Source of the DNA: Actinomycetota bacterium | Lineage (GTDB): Bacteria; Actinomycetota; Actinomycetes; Actinomycetales; Microbacteriaceae | NCBI GenBank assembly: GCA_018268515.1 | Contig: JAFDWK010000012.1 | Location: 1-32,168 of the forward strand | Direction of reading: 5' to 3' | Length of the DNA stretch: 32,168 nucleotides | In this document: piece after piece, positions 15,828 to 23,455 of the stretch | Layout: every line of letters starts with the position of its first letter | Position numbering within the stretch: position 1 is the first letter of the stretch | Notes under the pieces: model-generated | Databases searched by the model: none | What the model saw: the letters and a program-made list of their open reading frames with translations, nothing else | What the model was told of the DNA's origin: nothing | Position numbers and translations under genes: made by a program

Positions 15828-17000
15828 TCACGACTTCCCCACTTTCTGCTCGGCGATCTTGCGGACGACCTCGAGGAACGACGGGGCGTACTGCCCCCAG
15901 GCGTCGCCGATCTTGGCCGGGTCGAGTTTGCCGGTATGCACCTGCTCGCACAGCCGGAGCCAGCCTTCGCCCGTCGCCGCGGTGAGGGCGAAGGCGATGC
16001 CGGCGTTGAGCATGCTCCCCGCACCCGGAATGAGCTTCAGGAAGCTGCGGGCGAGGGCCTGCCCGCTGATCTGCACGCCGAGCTGCGCCAGGGCGCCGGC
16101 CGACATCATGGTCTTGAGCTCAAGGTCGTAGATCGCGGCGATGCGCCCCATCATCGCGAGCTGGATCGGCGCCAGAAGGGCGGCGTCTGCGACCGGAACC
16201 GGGACAGCAGCCGCTGCGGCCGCGGCAGAGGCGGCGGTTCCGATGACGGGCCGGGCCATCTCCCGCTTCCAGGGGAGGTTGAGCCGCTGCGCGATGCGAA
16301 AGGCATCCTTCTCGTCCTCAGGCGAGAGGGCGAGGGTCTCCGCGACGAGCTCACCGAGGCCATGCCCCGTGCCCTTCCCGTGCTTGTCGCGGGTCGAGGT
16401 GAGCATGACTCGTTCATAAGGCACCGTGATCGGCTCGCCCGTGTCGCGGTCGGTCGGATGCTCCAGCCAGTCGACGAAGGATTCGAGGTCTTTCGTGACG
16501 CCGTACTTGCCGGTGATCGGGTTCCGGATCCAGTCGACCTTGGTCAGCACGAGAACAACAGGGAGCCCCGCGGCATCCAGCTCTCGGATCATCGCGATCG
16601 CCGCGGGTGTGAGGCGGTCGCTGGTCGAATGCACGCAGTACCAGACCACCGAGATCTGCTCGTTGGCGGGGCGGGCGGAGATCATCGCCAGGTGCTCACG
16701 CAACTGGGCCGCCGGCGACTGAGTGGATCCGATCTCGAACCCCTCGATATCCCAGATGCCGAGGGAGTCGTCGTGGAAGTAGTGCACGCCGCGAGTCACG
16801 GGCATGCCCTTGCCGACCTCGGCCCAGTCCCGCTGGAACACGGCGTTCACCAGGGATGACTTGCCGACGCCGGAGTCGCCGATGATCGCCAGGTTGAACC
16901 GGCCGTACCGGGACTTGGCCTCGGCCGTCGCCTCGATGAACGGCTTGTCATCGAAGCCACGGAGGCCGTCGGGAGCGTCATCGAGGTTGCTCGTCGTCAT
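15828..17000 (-). CDS. IRG/Era-like GTPase with hydrophobic C-terminal domain
   Basis: A 390-aa P-loop GTPase. G1 is GDSGVGKSS (about residues 41-49), G2 is probably Thr69 in PVTRG, G3 is DIEGFE (84-89) and G4 is TKVD (153-156). After about residue 245 comes an Ala-rich, amphipathic region with AALLAPIQLAMMGRIAAIYD and FLKLIPGAGSMLNAGIAFAL, as in GTPases carrying a DUF697-type membrane-binding tail. It probably acts at the membrane. The start ATG at 17000 lies 16 nt downstream of the DUF4230 gene, with aagga upstream. A coding-like frame continues out of phase for 23 more residues, from about 15841 down to 15767, suggesting a 3' frameshift. It is the last gene of the long island operon. Confidence 0.82.
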   Translation of the reverse strand: MTTSNLDDAPDGLRGFDDKPFIEATAEAKSRYGRFNLAIIGDSGVGKSSLVNAVFQRDWAEVGKGMPVTRGVHYFHDDSLGIWDIEGFEIGSTQSPAAQLREHLAMISARPANEQISVVWYCVHSTSDRLTPAAIAMIRELDAAGLPVVLVLTKVDWIRNPITGKYGVTKDLESFVDWLEHPTDRDTGEPITVPYERVMLTSTRDKHGKGTGHGLGELVAETLALSPEDEKDAFRIAQRLNLPWKREMARPVIGTAASAAAAAAAVPVPVADAALLAPIQLAMMGRIAAIYDLELKTMMSAGALAQLGVQISGQALARSFLKLIPGAGSMLNAGIAFALTAATGEGWLRLCEQVHTGKLDPAKIGDAWGQYAPSFLEVVRKIAEQKVGKS

Positions 17001-17016
17001 CCTTGCCGTCCTTCTG

Positions 17017-17682
17017 TCAGTTGCTCGGCTGCGAAAGCGCGAAGTCGAACGAGAGCTTTGCGTCGGGTTCGATGCTCGACACGATCCTCGTGTAAAACTT
17101 CTGGGCTTGTATCTCCAGGAGCGGGCGCACGCCATCAATGTGCTTGGCCGCGGCGGCTTCCGTGAGGAGTTCCTTGCTCGCCTTCAAGGTGTCGATCTGA
17201 GGCGTGGTCCAGCTCAGGATCCCGTTCGACTCCGTGGCGACTCGGAAAATAGGATCCGGTCCGTAACCGAGGAACTTGAATGTGGGAATGCTGATCTCGT
17301 ACGACTTGTCGCCGAGTTTCCGGATGCGGACGTCTTTGCCCTCGATTCCGTACTTCGCGTCGTAGTCGTAGCGGAGGAACGTCGTCCGATCGCTGAGCGG
17401 AATGTCGAAGAGCCCGAAGAAGCTCTGATTGTCCTTCATCTCCTTGATATCGGTGATGCCCGTGGTGACGAGGATCACCTGTTCCTCACCCTTGACGGAG
17501 CGCACCACCTGGACGTCCCGCAGTTCCTGCGCGCCGAGGACCCTGCCCACCATCAGACCCATGGCGGCCGCACCGCCACCGATGAGGATGATGAGCAGGA
17601 TCACCAGCCAAGCGGGCATACGGCGTCGACTCGTGGCAGGAATGGTCATTCGTGGAGCGTCCTCACTCTTCGGTGGAGTCAT
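17017..17682 (-). CDS. membrane-anchored DUF4230 protein
   Basis: A 221-aa protein with a short basic N-terminus, one membrane helix (about residues 24-46) and an outward-facing domain of the DUF4230 type. Recognisable parts are VQVVRSVKGEEQVILVTTGI, YDYDAKYGIEG, and FKFLGYGPDPIFRVATES. Function is unknown. The ATG at 17682 overlaps the end of higA by 20 nt; a second ATG at 17649 (MTIPATS) would remove the overlap and leave 13 nt. Neither has a strong RBS. The tight spacing on both sides places it in one operon with higA and the GTPase gene. Confidence 0.8.
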   Translation of the reverse strand: MTPPKSEDAPRMTIPATSRRRMPAWLVILLIILIGGGAAAMGLMVGRVLGAQELRDVQVVRSVKGEEQVILVTTGITDIKEMKDNQSFFGLFDIPLSDRTTFLRYDYDAKYGIEGKDVRIRKLGDKSYEISIPTFKFLGYGPDPIFRVATESNGILSWTTPQIDTLKASKELLTEAAAAKHIDGVRPLLEIQAQKFYTRIVSSIEPDAKLSFDFALSQPSN

Positions 17683-18760
17683 CTGAGCCGCCCGTGCGGC
17701 CCGGCAAAGGCATGAACTCGATCCGGGTCTTCAGCTCATGTCCCCACGCGTAATCATGGCTCAGATGCTGCGCGCGACCGAGCACGATGCTCGGGGCGAT
17801 GCCCCACTCGCCTGCGAGAGCGCGGATTGCGACAAGGTCCCGCCGATGCGGGAGCCGATGCTCTTCGGCAACCGGGATCAGCACCTCTGACGCGTACCGG
17901 TCGGCTTCGCGCTCTGCCTCGGTGCCATCGCCCTCGAGGTAGAGCTCGCGGTCGCCGTGGAGCATCACGTGGCCGAGCTCGTGGAACAGTGTGAACCAGA
18001 GCTGGTCGTCGCTCTTCCACAGCAAGGAGAGCTGGATGACGGGGCGCCCGTTGACCCAGCGCGTCGCCCCGTGGATCCCGAGACCCGGGACAGCGGGGAT
18101 CAGGCACAGCACGACGCCGACCGCGCGCAGCGCCGCGGCTGCCGCCTCGATCGCGATCACCGGATCCTCCCGGGTGGAACGACGCAGCTCGGGGATCAGC
18201 GACTCCAGCCCCTCGCGGTCGAACGCGGGGACGTCGTGCAGTCCGTCATGATGGCGCTCGGCGAGCGCGAGCCAGGTGACCAGCGCCTCGCTGTGATCCC
18301 TCGCGATCGCCGACCGGCGATAGGCGACGGCTCCTTCACGCCACGTGACCTCGAACGCGTCCAAGCTCGCGACGCCGAGAATCGCAAGCAGCTGACGCAC
18401 GGTCTCCGCACGGTCGCGGGATCCGGCCGTGATGTACGACCACTTGCGCAGGTACGACAGCGGGAATGCCCTGGCAGCTTCGTACTGGCGTTCCAGGTCG
18501 GCAACCTCCTGAAGCCGTGCGAGGTCTTCGCGGTAACCGCTCTCGTACTGATTCCAGATGCGCGCGGGCACGCCCGTGACGCGCTCGAGGGCGAGCGCGA
18601 GCGCGTGCGACAGCGGCGCCTTGCCATGCAGCAGCTCGCTGACATGCTTACGGCTCACGCCGAGCCGACGGGAAAGCTCAGCCGCATTGATCCCCTCAGC
18701 CTCCATCCACTCCGAGATGAAGTCGCCGGTGGTGACGACATAGTTCGGCTGTGCAGTCAT
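17663..18760 (-). CDS. higA: HigA-type antitoxin fused to ImmA/IrrE metallopeptidase domain
   Basis: A 365-aa protein. The N-terminal 15-70 region is an XRE/HigA helix-turn-helix: INAAELSRRLGVSRKHVSEL, then LLHGKAPLSHALALALE and the HigA-typical GVPARIWNQYESGYRE. The second half holds an ImmA/IrrE (COG2856) zinc protease with HELGH at 260-264 and a probable third ligand near residue 285 (EREADRYASEVLIP). It represses its promoter and neutralises HigB; the protease half could cleave a regulator or itself. It follows higB by 13 nt. Compared with plain HigA proteins of about 100 aa it is a long, two-domain form. Confidence 0.88.
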   Translation of the reverse strand: MTAQPNYVVTTGDFISEWMEAEGINAAELSRRLGVSRKHVSELLHGKAPLSHALALALERVTGVPARIWNQYESGYREDLARLQEVADLERQYEAARAFPLSYLRKWSYITAGSRDRAETVRQLLAILGVASLDAFEVTWREGAVAYRRSAIARDHSEALVTWLALAERHHDGLHDVPAFDREGLESLIPELRRSTREDPVIAIEAAAAALRAVGVVLCLIPAVPGLGIHGATRWVNGRPVIQLSLLWKSDDQLWFTLFHELGHVMLHGDRELYLEGDGTEAEREADRYASEVLIPVAEEHRLPHRRDLVAIRALAGEWGIAPSIVLGRAQHLSHDYAWGHELKTRIEFMPLPGRTGGSDDSTEE

Positions 18761-18773
18761 CTCTCCACTCCCT

Positions 18774-19073
18774 TCAGCGTCGGTGATAGTCCACGATCTC
18801 GAGCACGAGAACCGTCACGATCTCGCGATCCGCAGGAGTGACGATGAGGCGCCAGTTCGCGGTCAATCGCGCCGACCATTCCCCTATCCGATCCCCGGTC
18901 AGCTGCTCCCAGCGGCCCGTGCCCCGCAGCAGGTCATCCATCTGCATGGAGCGTCTCAGTTCGGCGATCCGCAGCTTCAGCGTCTTCGCGACCTGCGCGC
19001 CGAGCTTCTTCTGCATGGCGCGTTCGTCGGTGCAGGTCTTCTCGAGCTCTCGCGTCGCGTACTCCAGCTCCAT
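18774..19073 (-). CDS. higB: HigB/RelE-family toxin
   Basis: A 99-aa protein of the plasmid-maintenance killer family: an N-terminal helix LEKTCTDERAMQKKLG, then LAxLR-like KLRIAELRRS, MDDLLRGTGRWEQLTGDR, and the C-terminal strands TANWRLIVTP and VLEIVDYHRR with the conserved Arg75 and Tyr96-His97. HigB toxins are ribosome-dependent mRNA interferases. The gene order toxin then antitoxin is characteristic of higBA. The ATG at 19073 is directly abutted by a perfect palindrome, so the mRNA is nearly or fully leaderless. Confidence 0.88.
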   Translation of the reverse strand: MELEYATRELEKTCTDERAMQKKLGAQVAKTLKLRIAELRRSMQMDDLLRGTGRWEQLTGDRIGEWSARLTANWRLIVTPADREIVTVLVLEIVDYHRR

Positions 19074-19094
19074 GTGTTACCTAAATCGTAACAC
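19074..19094 (-). promoter_or_regulatory. higBA operator/promoter palindrome
   Basis: GTGTTAC (19074-19080) and GTAACAC (19088-19094) are perfect 7-bp arms around 7 nt. On the coding strand the site reads ...TTACGATTTAGGTAACAC followed immediately by the higB ATG, and contains the -10-like TACGAT. A HigA dimer bound here would block the promoter, giving autoregulation. It marks a second promoter inside the island operon. Confidence 0.65.
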
Positions 19095-19181
19095 GGCTGG
19101 GTTCGGATGGAAAGGGCCTGATTCGCATCACCATTCGAGCCTCCGCTTCCGTGCGTCCTGCGATCCCGCCGGTCGGACGCC

Positions 19182-19727
19182 TCATTCGCGCGCCTTCAGG
19201 TACAGGACGAGCCCGCCGAGAGCGAACGCGAGAACGACGGCACCGACCGTCGCGGGGATCCAGGACGCGAACCGGTTCAGGGCGTCGCACCCCGCCCCGA
19301 TGAGCACGCCTGCGCCGATGATGATCGCGGGGACATAACCCGCCCAGGACAGGGGAGAACCACCCAGTTGCACGGCGCCCCACCACAAGAAGAACAGGGC
19401 GACTGCGACCCAGGGGATCACCACCCACCACACGACCGGGTGCGTGTAGACATGGCGCATCATCGTCGCGGGCAGGATCAGCAGCACCCCCGCGGCGCCG
19501 ACCACCGCGACGACGAGGAGGACCCACAGGAGCCTGCCGTGTCGCGCTTCGTTCGCATACGCGGCCGCGAAAGGGGCAGCAAGGGCGACCAGAATCGCCG
19601 CGATTCCGATCGCCACCGCGATGAGCCATCCCCAGACGGTCCAGTCTTTGACGAACTGGACGGCGACGTCCTCTGTCCGGATCCGCAGCAGCGCGTTCGT
19701 CGTTGTCATCACGTGGTCGTGGTTCAT
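19182..19727 (-). CDS. five-helix membrane protein of unknown function
   Basis: A 181-aa integral membrane protein with predicted helices at about 31-57, 65-87, 97-117, 128-147 and 156-177. I recognise no family. The start ATG at 19727 has a ggggggaa RBS about 5 nt upstream; a second ATG seven codons in is possible. It follows the 250-aa membrane protein by 43 nt and precedes the higB operator by about 87 nt. The context suggests a membrane component of the island. Confidence 0.7.
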   Translation of the reverse strand: MNHDHVMTTTNALLRIRTEDVAVQFVKDWTVWGWLIAVAIGIAAILVALAAPFAAAYANEARHGRLLWVLLVVAVVGAAGVLLILPATMMRHVYTHPVVWWVVIPWVAVALFFLWWGAVQLGGSPLSWAGYVPAIIIGAGVLIGAGCDALNRFASWIPATVGAVVLAFALGGLVLYLKARE

Positions 19728-19770
19728 GATTCCCCCCGGAAGTCAGGTGTTTGTTGTGCTCGGTCAGATT

Positions 19771-20523
19771 TCAGACGGATGGGTCTGCCGGACGGTCGGG
19801 CTCGTCATCGACCCAGATGTCGGTATCGATCTCGATTCCACTGGGACGAACCGGCAGACCGAAGAAATTGCGTTCGATACGCACCCGCTTGCTCACCCGA
19901 GACGCGTCAGCTTTCGTTCGGGCGCTGAGCTTCTTGCGAGCGTTGTGGTGTGAGCGCCACTCGTCATACCGACGCAGCACTCGCCACGGGTCTGCACGCA
20001 CCAGGTTGCTGTGCCCCTTCCGTCCGGCCGCGACCAGCGCGTTGAATCGGGCTGTGACCACCGTGTCAGCGAGAACCGCCGCGATCTCGCACCCGAGAAG
20101 CACGATCAGGGCGACTGCCGCGGTGAACGCGAGCACCCCGGATCTCTCCACCAGCCACCAGGTGCCGAAGATCAGGGTGAAGGGCACGAACACCCAGAAC
20201 CCCATCCAGAACGGCCGTGCAGGATCGGGCCCTATTCGTCGCAGGGCCTCGTGCGCCTCGACCATGATGCGCGCCTCGGTGGCGCGGAGATCAAGCTGCT
20301 CGGCCTCGGGACCGGCCGGCATGTCTTTGCGCTGAGCCAGCGCTTCGGCGTGGCGTGAGCGCCAGTACTTGCTCGAGGTCGGCGAGCCGCGCAGACCGCT
20401 CGATTGGGCCGAGATCCATCCCGGCAGCTTGTTGATAAGCCAGAGAAGAACCGGCGTCGCGATGAGGACAGGGATCGCCCAGGCACCGAGGGTCGAACGA
20501 GCCCACTCTTCGTAGGCGCTCAC
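19771..20523 (-). CDS. three-helix membrane protein coupled to hsdS
   Basis: A 250-aa protein of unrecognised family. Predicted membrane helices are at about 11-32, 105-124 and 129-151. Between helices 1 and 2 lies a charged helical segment (SKYWRSRHAEALAQRK, AEQLDLRATEARIMVEAHEA), and the C-terminal 95 residues are basic (RRYDEWRSHHNARKKLSART), then acidic. The start GTG at 20523 overlaps the hsdS stop in GTGA, so its translation depends on hsdS. This coupling is the strongest clue that it works with the restriction-modification complex or shares its regulation. Confidence 0.72.
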   Translation of the reverse strand: MSAYEEWARSTLGAWAIPVLIATPVLLWLINKLPGWISAQSSGLRGSPTSSKYWRSRHAEALAQRKDMPAGPEAEQLDLRATEARIMVEAHEALRRIGPDPARPFWMGFWVFVPFTLIFGTWWLVERSGVLAFTAAVALIVLLGCEIAAVLADTVVTARFNALVAAGRKGHSNLVRADPWRVLRRYDEWRSHHNARKKLSARTKADASRVSKRVRIERNFFGLPVRPSGIEIDTDIWVDDEPDRPADPSV

Positions 20524-21683
20524 GTCGCCGCCTCGACGATCTTCTCGGCGTCGCGAACGCGAAGTTTGCCCGACATGAGCTGCGGGAGCAGCGCGTCGCG
20601 GGTGGAGGCGAGGGTGCGGTTCTCCTCAGTCAGCGCGCGAACGGATCCAAACACCGCACCAACCGTTTGCTCCAGGGCCGTCAACTGGCTTTCAGCAGGC
20701 ACCACCAAGCCAAGACGACGCGCCTGTCCCATGCTCAGCTTTGGCTGCACTGCGCCCGTAACGAGCGCGGACACATCAGCCTGTCGAAGCATGACCGATA
20801 GAAGCTCGGTACTGACCTTCGTGCCCGTAAGAACGTGCGCATGATTGTTCACCCAGGCGGGGCCCCACACGTAGTGAACGTACGGACTTCCGTCGGACCG
20901 GCAGACGGATCCGTCCTCTCCAAGCAGAACGATCGGCTCGTCAAACAACGGGGCATCGACCGTGCCCATCTGTCCGTTGGCGCCGTAGTACGGGATGACG
21001 CCGCGACGTTCAGCGCGACCGGCAGCCGAGAGTGGTACACGTCGCCGATTATGAAAGGCCGCGACATCGCCGAGAGTGCGGTCGTTCCCAGCGCCCACCG
21101 CCGCAACGTAGGACACATTCAGAAAGGCTTCCGCGGCACTCTTAGCGGCCGTGTTCGCGGCGATCTTGTCGTCGAGGGCGCCCAACACCTCGGCGATTGC
21201 CTGCTGCTCGGGAAGCGGCGGGAGAGGAATCTCGAGTTCCGACAGGATCCCCAAGTTCGTGTGCGGCACGCCGGTCGAGATCGCACGGTCATCAATCTGC
21301 TGGAGGAAGTCATCACTCGTCGATGCGTAGTAGACGAACTCCGGGATAGCACGATCGCGGTCCACCCGAAGTCTCATCTGGCTCTGCGAGACGACGAGCT
21401 GCTGAGGGCCACTGCTCGGGACGAGTGCAACCTGACCGAGCGTCCCGCGCTGGGTATAGATCACATCTCCAGCCATCGCGGCGTTTCGAGAAAGGTCTCG
21501 CGCGAACTTTTCCGCGGACACGAAGACGAACTCGCCGCCTACGTAGCGACCCTCATTCAAATTCGTCCCACGAATCACGGGCACACCTGACTCCGCATAG
21601 TCGGCATTGACCAAGGACGATCCAAATGGGCCACCTACAAGTCCGCGATCGGCCGCGACTTGAGCGAGCGGTTGACGATTCAC
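20520..21683 (-). CDS. hsdS: Type I restriction-modification specificity subunit (HsdS)
   Basis: A 387-aa DNA-recognition subunit with the expected two half-repeats. TRD1 spans about residues 1-155 and ends with IPLPPLPEQQAIAEVLGALD, the first conserved helix. TRD2 spans about 205-335 (HNRRRVPLSAAGRAERRGVI, PYYGANGQMG) and ends in the second conserved helix (LTALEQTVGAVFGSVRALTE, then RDALLPQLMSGKLRV). It sets the bipartite target for HsdM and HsdR; the target cannot be read from sequence. It starts with GTG overlapping the hsdM stop (GTGA). Its DNA is visibly less GC-rich than its neighbours, as expected for exchanged target-recognition domains. Confidence 0.94.
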   Translation of the reverse strand: MNRQPLAQVAADRGLVGGPFGSSLVNADYAESGVPVIRGTNLNEGRYVGGEFVFVSAEKFARDLSRNAAMAGDVIYTQRGTLGQVALVPSSGPQQLVVSQSQMRLRVDRDRAIPEFVYYASTSDDFLQQIDDRAISTGVPHTNLGILSELEIPLPPLPEQQAIAEVLGALDDKIAANTAAKSAAEAFLNVSYVAAVGAGNDRTLGDVAAFHNRRRVPLSAAGRAERRGVIPYYGANGQMGTVDAPLFDEPIVLLGEDGSVCRSDGSPYVHYVWGPAWVNNHAHVLTGTKVSTELLSVMLRQADVSALVTGAVQPKLSMGQARRLGLVVPAESQLTALEQTVGAVFGSVRALTEENRTLASTRDALLPQLMSGKLRVRDAEKIVEAAT

Positions 21684-23455
21684 GACACCCTCCCCAGCTG
21701 CTCGCGCACCACATCCGCCAGGCGAGCGGACTCGGCGAACTGGGCTTCGAGCTCGGTGCGCAGGCGGGCGAGCTTCTCCTGGATGGGCTCGCCGTCGTCC
21801 TCGACCTCGGCGGCGCCGACGTAGCGGCCCGGGGTCAGGGCGTAGTCGGCGGCCTTGATCTCGGCGAGGGTTGCGGAGTAGCAGAAGCCGGGGATGTTCT
21901 CGTAGGGATGCGGCGTTTCGTCTCGGTCGCCTTCGGCGTCCTCGCTCAACGACCCCGGGGGGAGGTCGCCTTCGGCGTCCTCGCTCAACGACCCCGGGGG
22001 GAGGGTGCCGGCGGCGTCCTCGCTCAACGACCCCGAGTGCGTTTCGTCTCGCTGCGCTCGCTCAGGGACCGGGTTCATCCAGGCGTGGAAGGTGCTGGCG
22101 ATCCTGGCGATGTCCTCGTCCGAGAGGGCGCGCTCGGCGCGGTCGACCATGTGCCCGAGCCCCCGAGCGTCGATGAAGAGCACCTGGCCGGCGCGGTCAC
22201 CCTTGTCCTTCGCGAAGAACCATACGCACACCGGGATCCCCGTCGAACGGAAGAGCTGCGTCGGCAGGGCGACCATGCACGAGACCAGATCCGCCTCGAC
22301 GATCTCCGCGCGGATCTGCCCCTCTCCGCCCGAATTCGACGACATCGACCCGTTGGCCATGACCACACCGGCCTGCCCGTCCGGGGCGAGCTTCGACAGG
22401 ATGTGCTGGATCCACGCGTAGTTCGCGTTGCCTGCCGGCGGCACGCCGTACTTCCACCGCGGGTCGTCCTCGTTGCGCGCCCAGTCCTTGATGTTGAACG
22501 GCGGGTTCGCCATCACGAAGTCCGCGCCCTTGTCGCCGGTCAGCTCAGGGTGCAGGTCGCGCGCGAACGTGTCGCCCCAGCGCGGGCCGAGGTTGCCCGA
22601 GAGCCCGTGGATGGCCAGGTTCATCTTCGCCATGCGCCAGGTGCGCTCGTTGAGCTCCTGCCCGTAGACGGAGATGTCGGATCCCTCGCCGTGGTGCGCG
22701 TCGATGAACTTCTCGGCCTGCACGAACATCCCGCCGGATCCGCACGCCGGGTCGTACACGCGCCCGTGCGTGGGCTGCAGCAGCTCGACGAGCACCCGCA
22801 CGACACTGGCCGGCGTGTAGAACTCCCCGCCCCGCTTGCCCTCGGCCGCGGCGAACTTCTCCAGGAAGTACTCGTACACCTCGCCGAGCAGGTCGCGGGC
22901 GCGCCGACCCGACTCACCTGCCTGCCCCTGCCCGGCGAACCGCGCCGAATTGAACAGGTCGATCAGCTCGCCCAGCCGGCGCTGGTCGACGTTGTCGCGG
23001 TTGAAGATGCGCGGCAGGGTGCCGGACAGTTGCGGGTTCGCCTGCATGAGGCCTTCCATCGCCTCATCGATGAGCGAACCGATCGATCGGATCCCCTCGC
23101 CGAAAGCCGGATCCAGCCCCTTCGCGTTCTCGGCCAGGAAGGCCCACCGTGCCCGCGCCGGCACCCAGAACACGCCTCGGCCGGTGTACTCGTCGGTGTC
23201 GTCGATGAGCTCCGCGATCTGATCGTCGTCGTAACCGTCGGCGGTGAGTTCGTCGCGGATCCGGTCCCGGCGCTCGTCGAATGCGTCCGACACGTACTTG
23301 AGGAACACGAGACCGAGGATCACGTCCTTGTACTGAGACGCGTCCATCGATCCACGCAGCTTGTCGGCGGCCTTCCAGAGCGTGTCTTTGAGCTCCTTCA
23401 TGGTCGACGGAGCCTGGGGAGCGGCTTTCTTCGTACGCGGCATGATTCCCTTCAT
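21680..23455 (-). CDS. hsdM: Type I restriction-modification methyltransferase subunit (HsdM) with repeat insertion
   Basis: A 591-aa N6-adenine methyltransferase. The N-terminal HsdM helical domain spans about 15-160, the AdoMet motif I is DPACGSGG (235-242) and the catalytic motif IV is NPPF (317-320). Residues about 464-516 are an insertion with three copies of the theme GSLSEDAEGDLPP between HAWMNP and YENIPGFC, which are close together in ordinary HsdM. The insertion is encoded by REP-like DNA and lies in a surface linker after the catalytic domain, so activity may be kept. The ATG at 23455 overlaps the preceding stop (ATGA); a second ATG at 23443 has an SD-like aaggga and could be the true start. 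Confidence 0.95.
   Translation of the reverse strand: MKGIMPRTKKAAPQAPSTMKELKDTLWKAADKLRGSMDASQYKDVILGLVFLKYVSDAFDERRDRIRDELTADGYDDDQIAELIDDTDEYTGRGVFWVPARARWAFLAENAKGLDPAFGEGIRSIGSLIDEAMEGLMQANPQLSGTLPRIFNRDNVDQRRLGELIDLFNSARFAGQGQAGESGRRARDLLGEVYEYFLEKFAAAEGKRGGEFYTPASVVRVLVELLQPTHGRVYDPACGSGGMFVQAEKFIDAHHGEGSDISVYGQELNERTWRMAKMNLAIHGLSGNLGPRWGDTFARDLHPELTGDKGADFVMANPPFNIKDWARNEDDPRWKYGVPPAGNANYAWIQHILSKLAPDGQAGVVMANGSMSSNSGGEGQIRAEIVEADLVSCMVALPTQLFRSTGIPVCVWFFAKDKGDRAGQVLFIDARGLGHMVDRAERALSDEDIARIASTFHAWMNPVPERAQRDETHSGSLSEDAAGTLPPGSLSEDAEGDLPPGSLSEDAEGDRDETPHPYENIPGFCYSATLAEIKAADYALTPGRYVGAAEVEDDGEPIQEKLARLRTELEAQFAESARLADVVREQLGRVS
21908..22066 (-). repeat. REP-like tandem repeat inside hsdM
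   Basis: Two exact 39-nt units at 21926-21964 and 21965-22003 and a diverged third from 22004, flanked by 'gcgtttcgtctc' on both sides (about 21913 and 22040). The unit, gtcgccttcggcgtcctcg then ctcaacgacc and a G-run, matches the right half of REP-like element 2 (1971-2020) almost base for base. The 39-nt length is a multiple of three and the frame stays open, encoding repeats of 13 residues (GSLSEDAEGDLPP). Confidence 0.9.

Noticed and set aside
21926-22035. CRISPR-like array (repeats in hsdM)
   Set aside because: The units are directly adjacent without spacers and are in frame in a coding gene.
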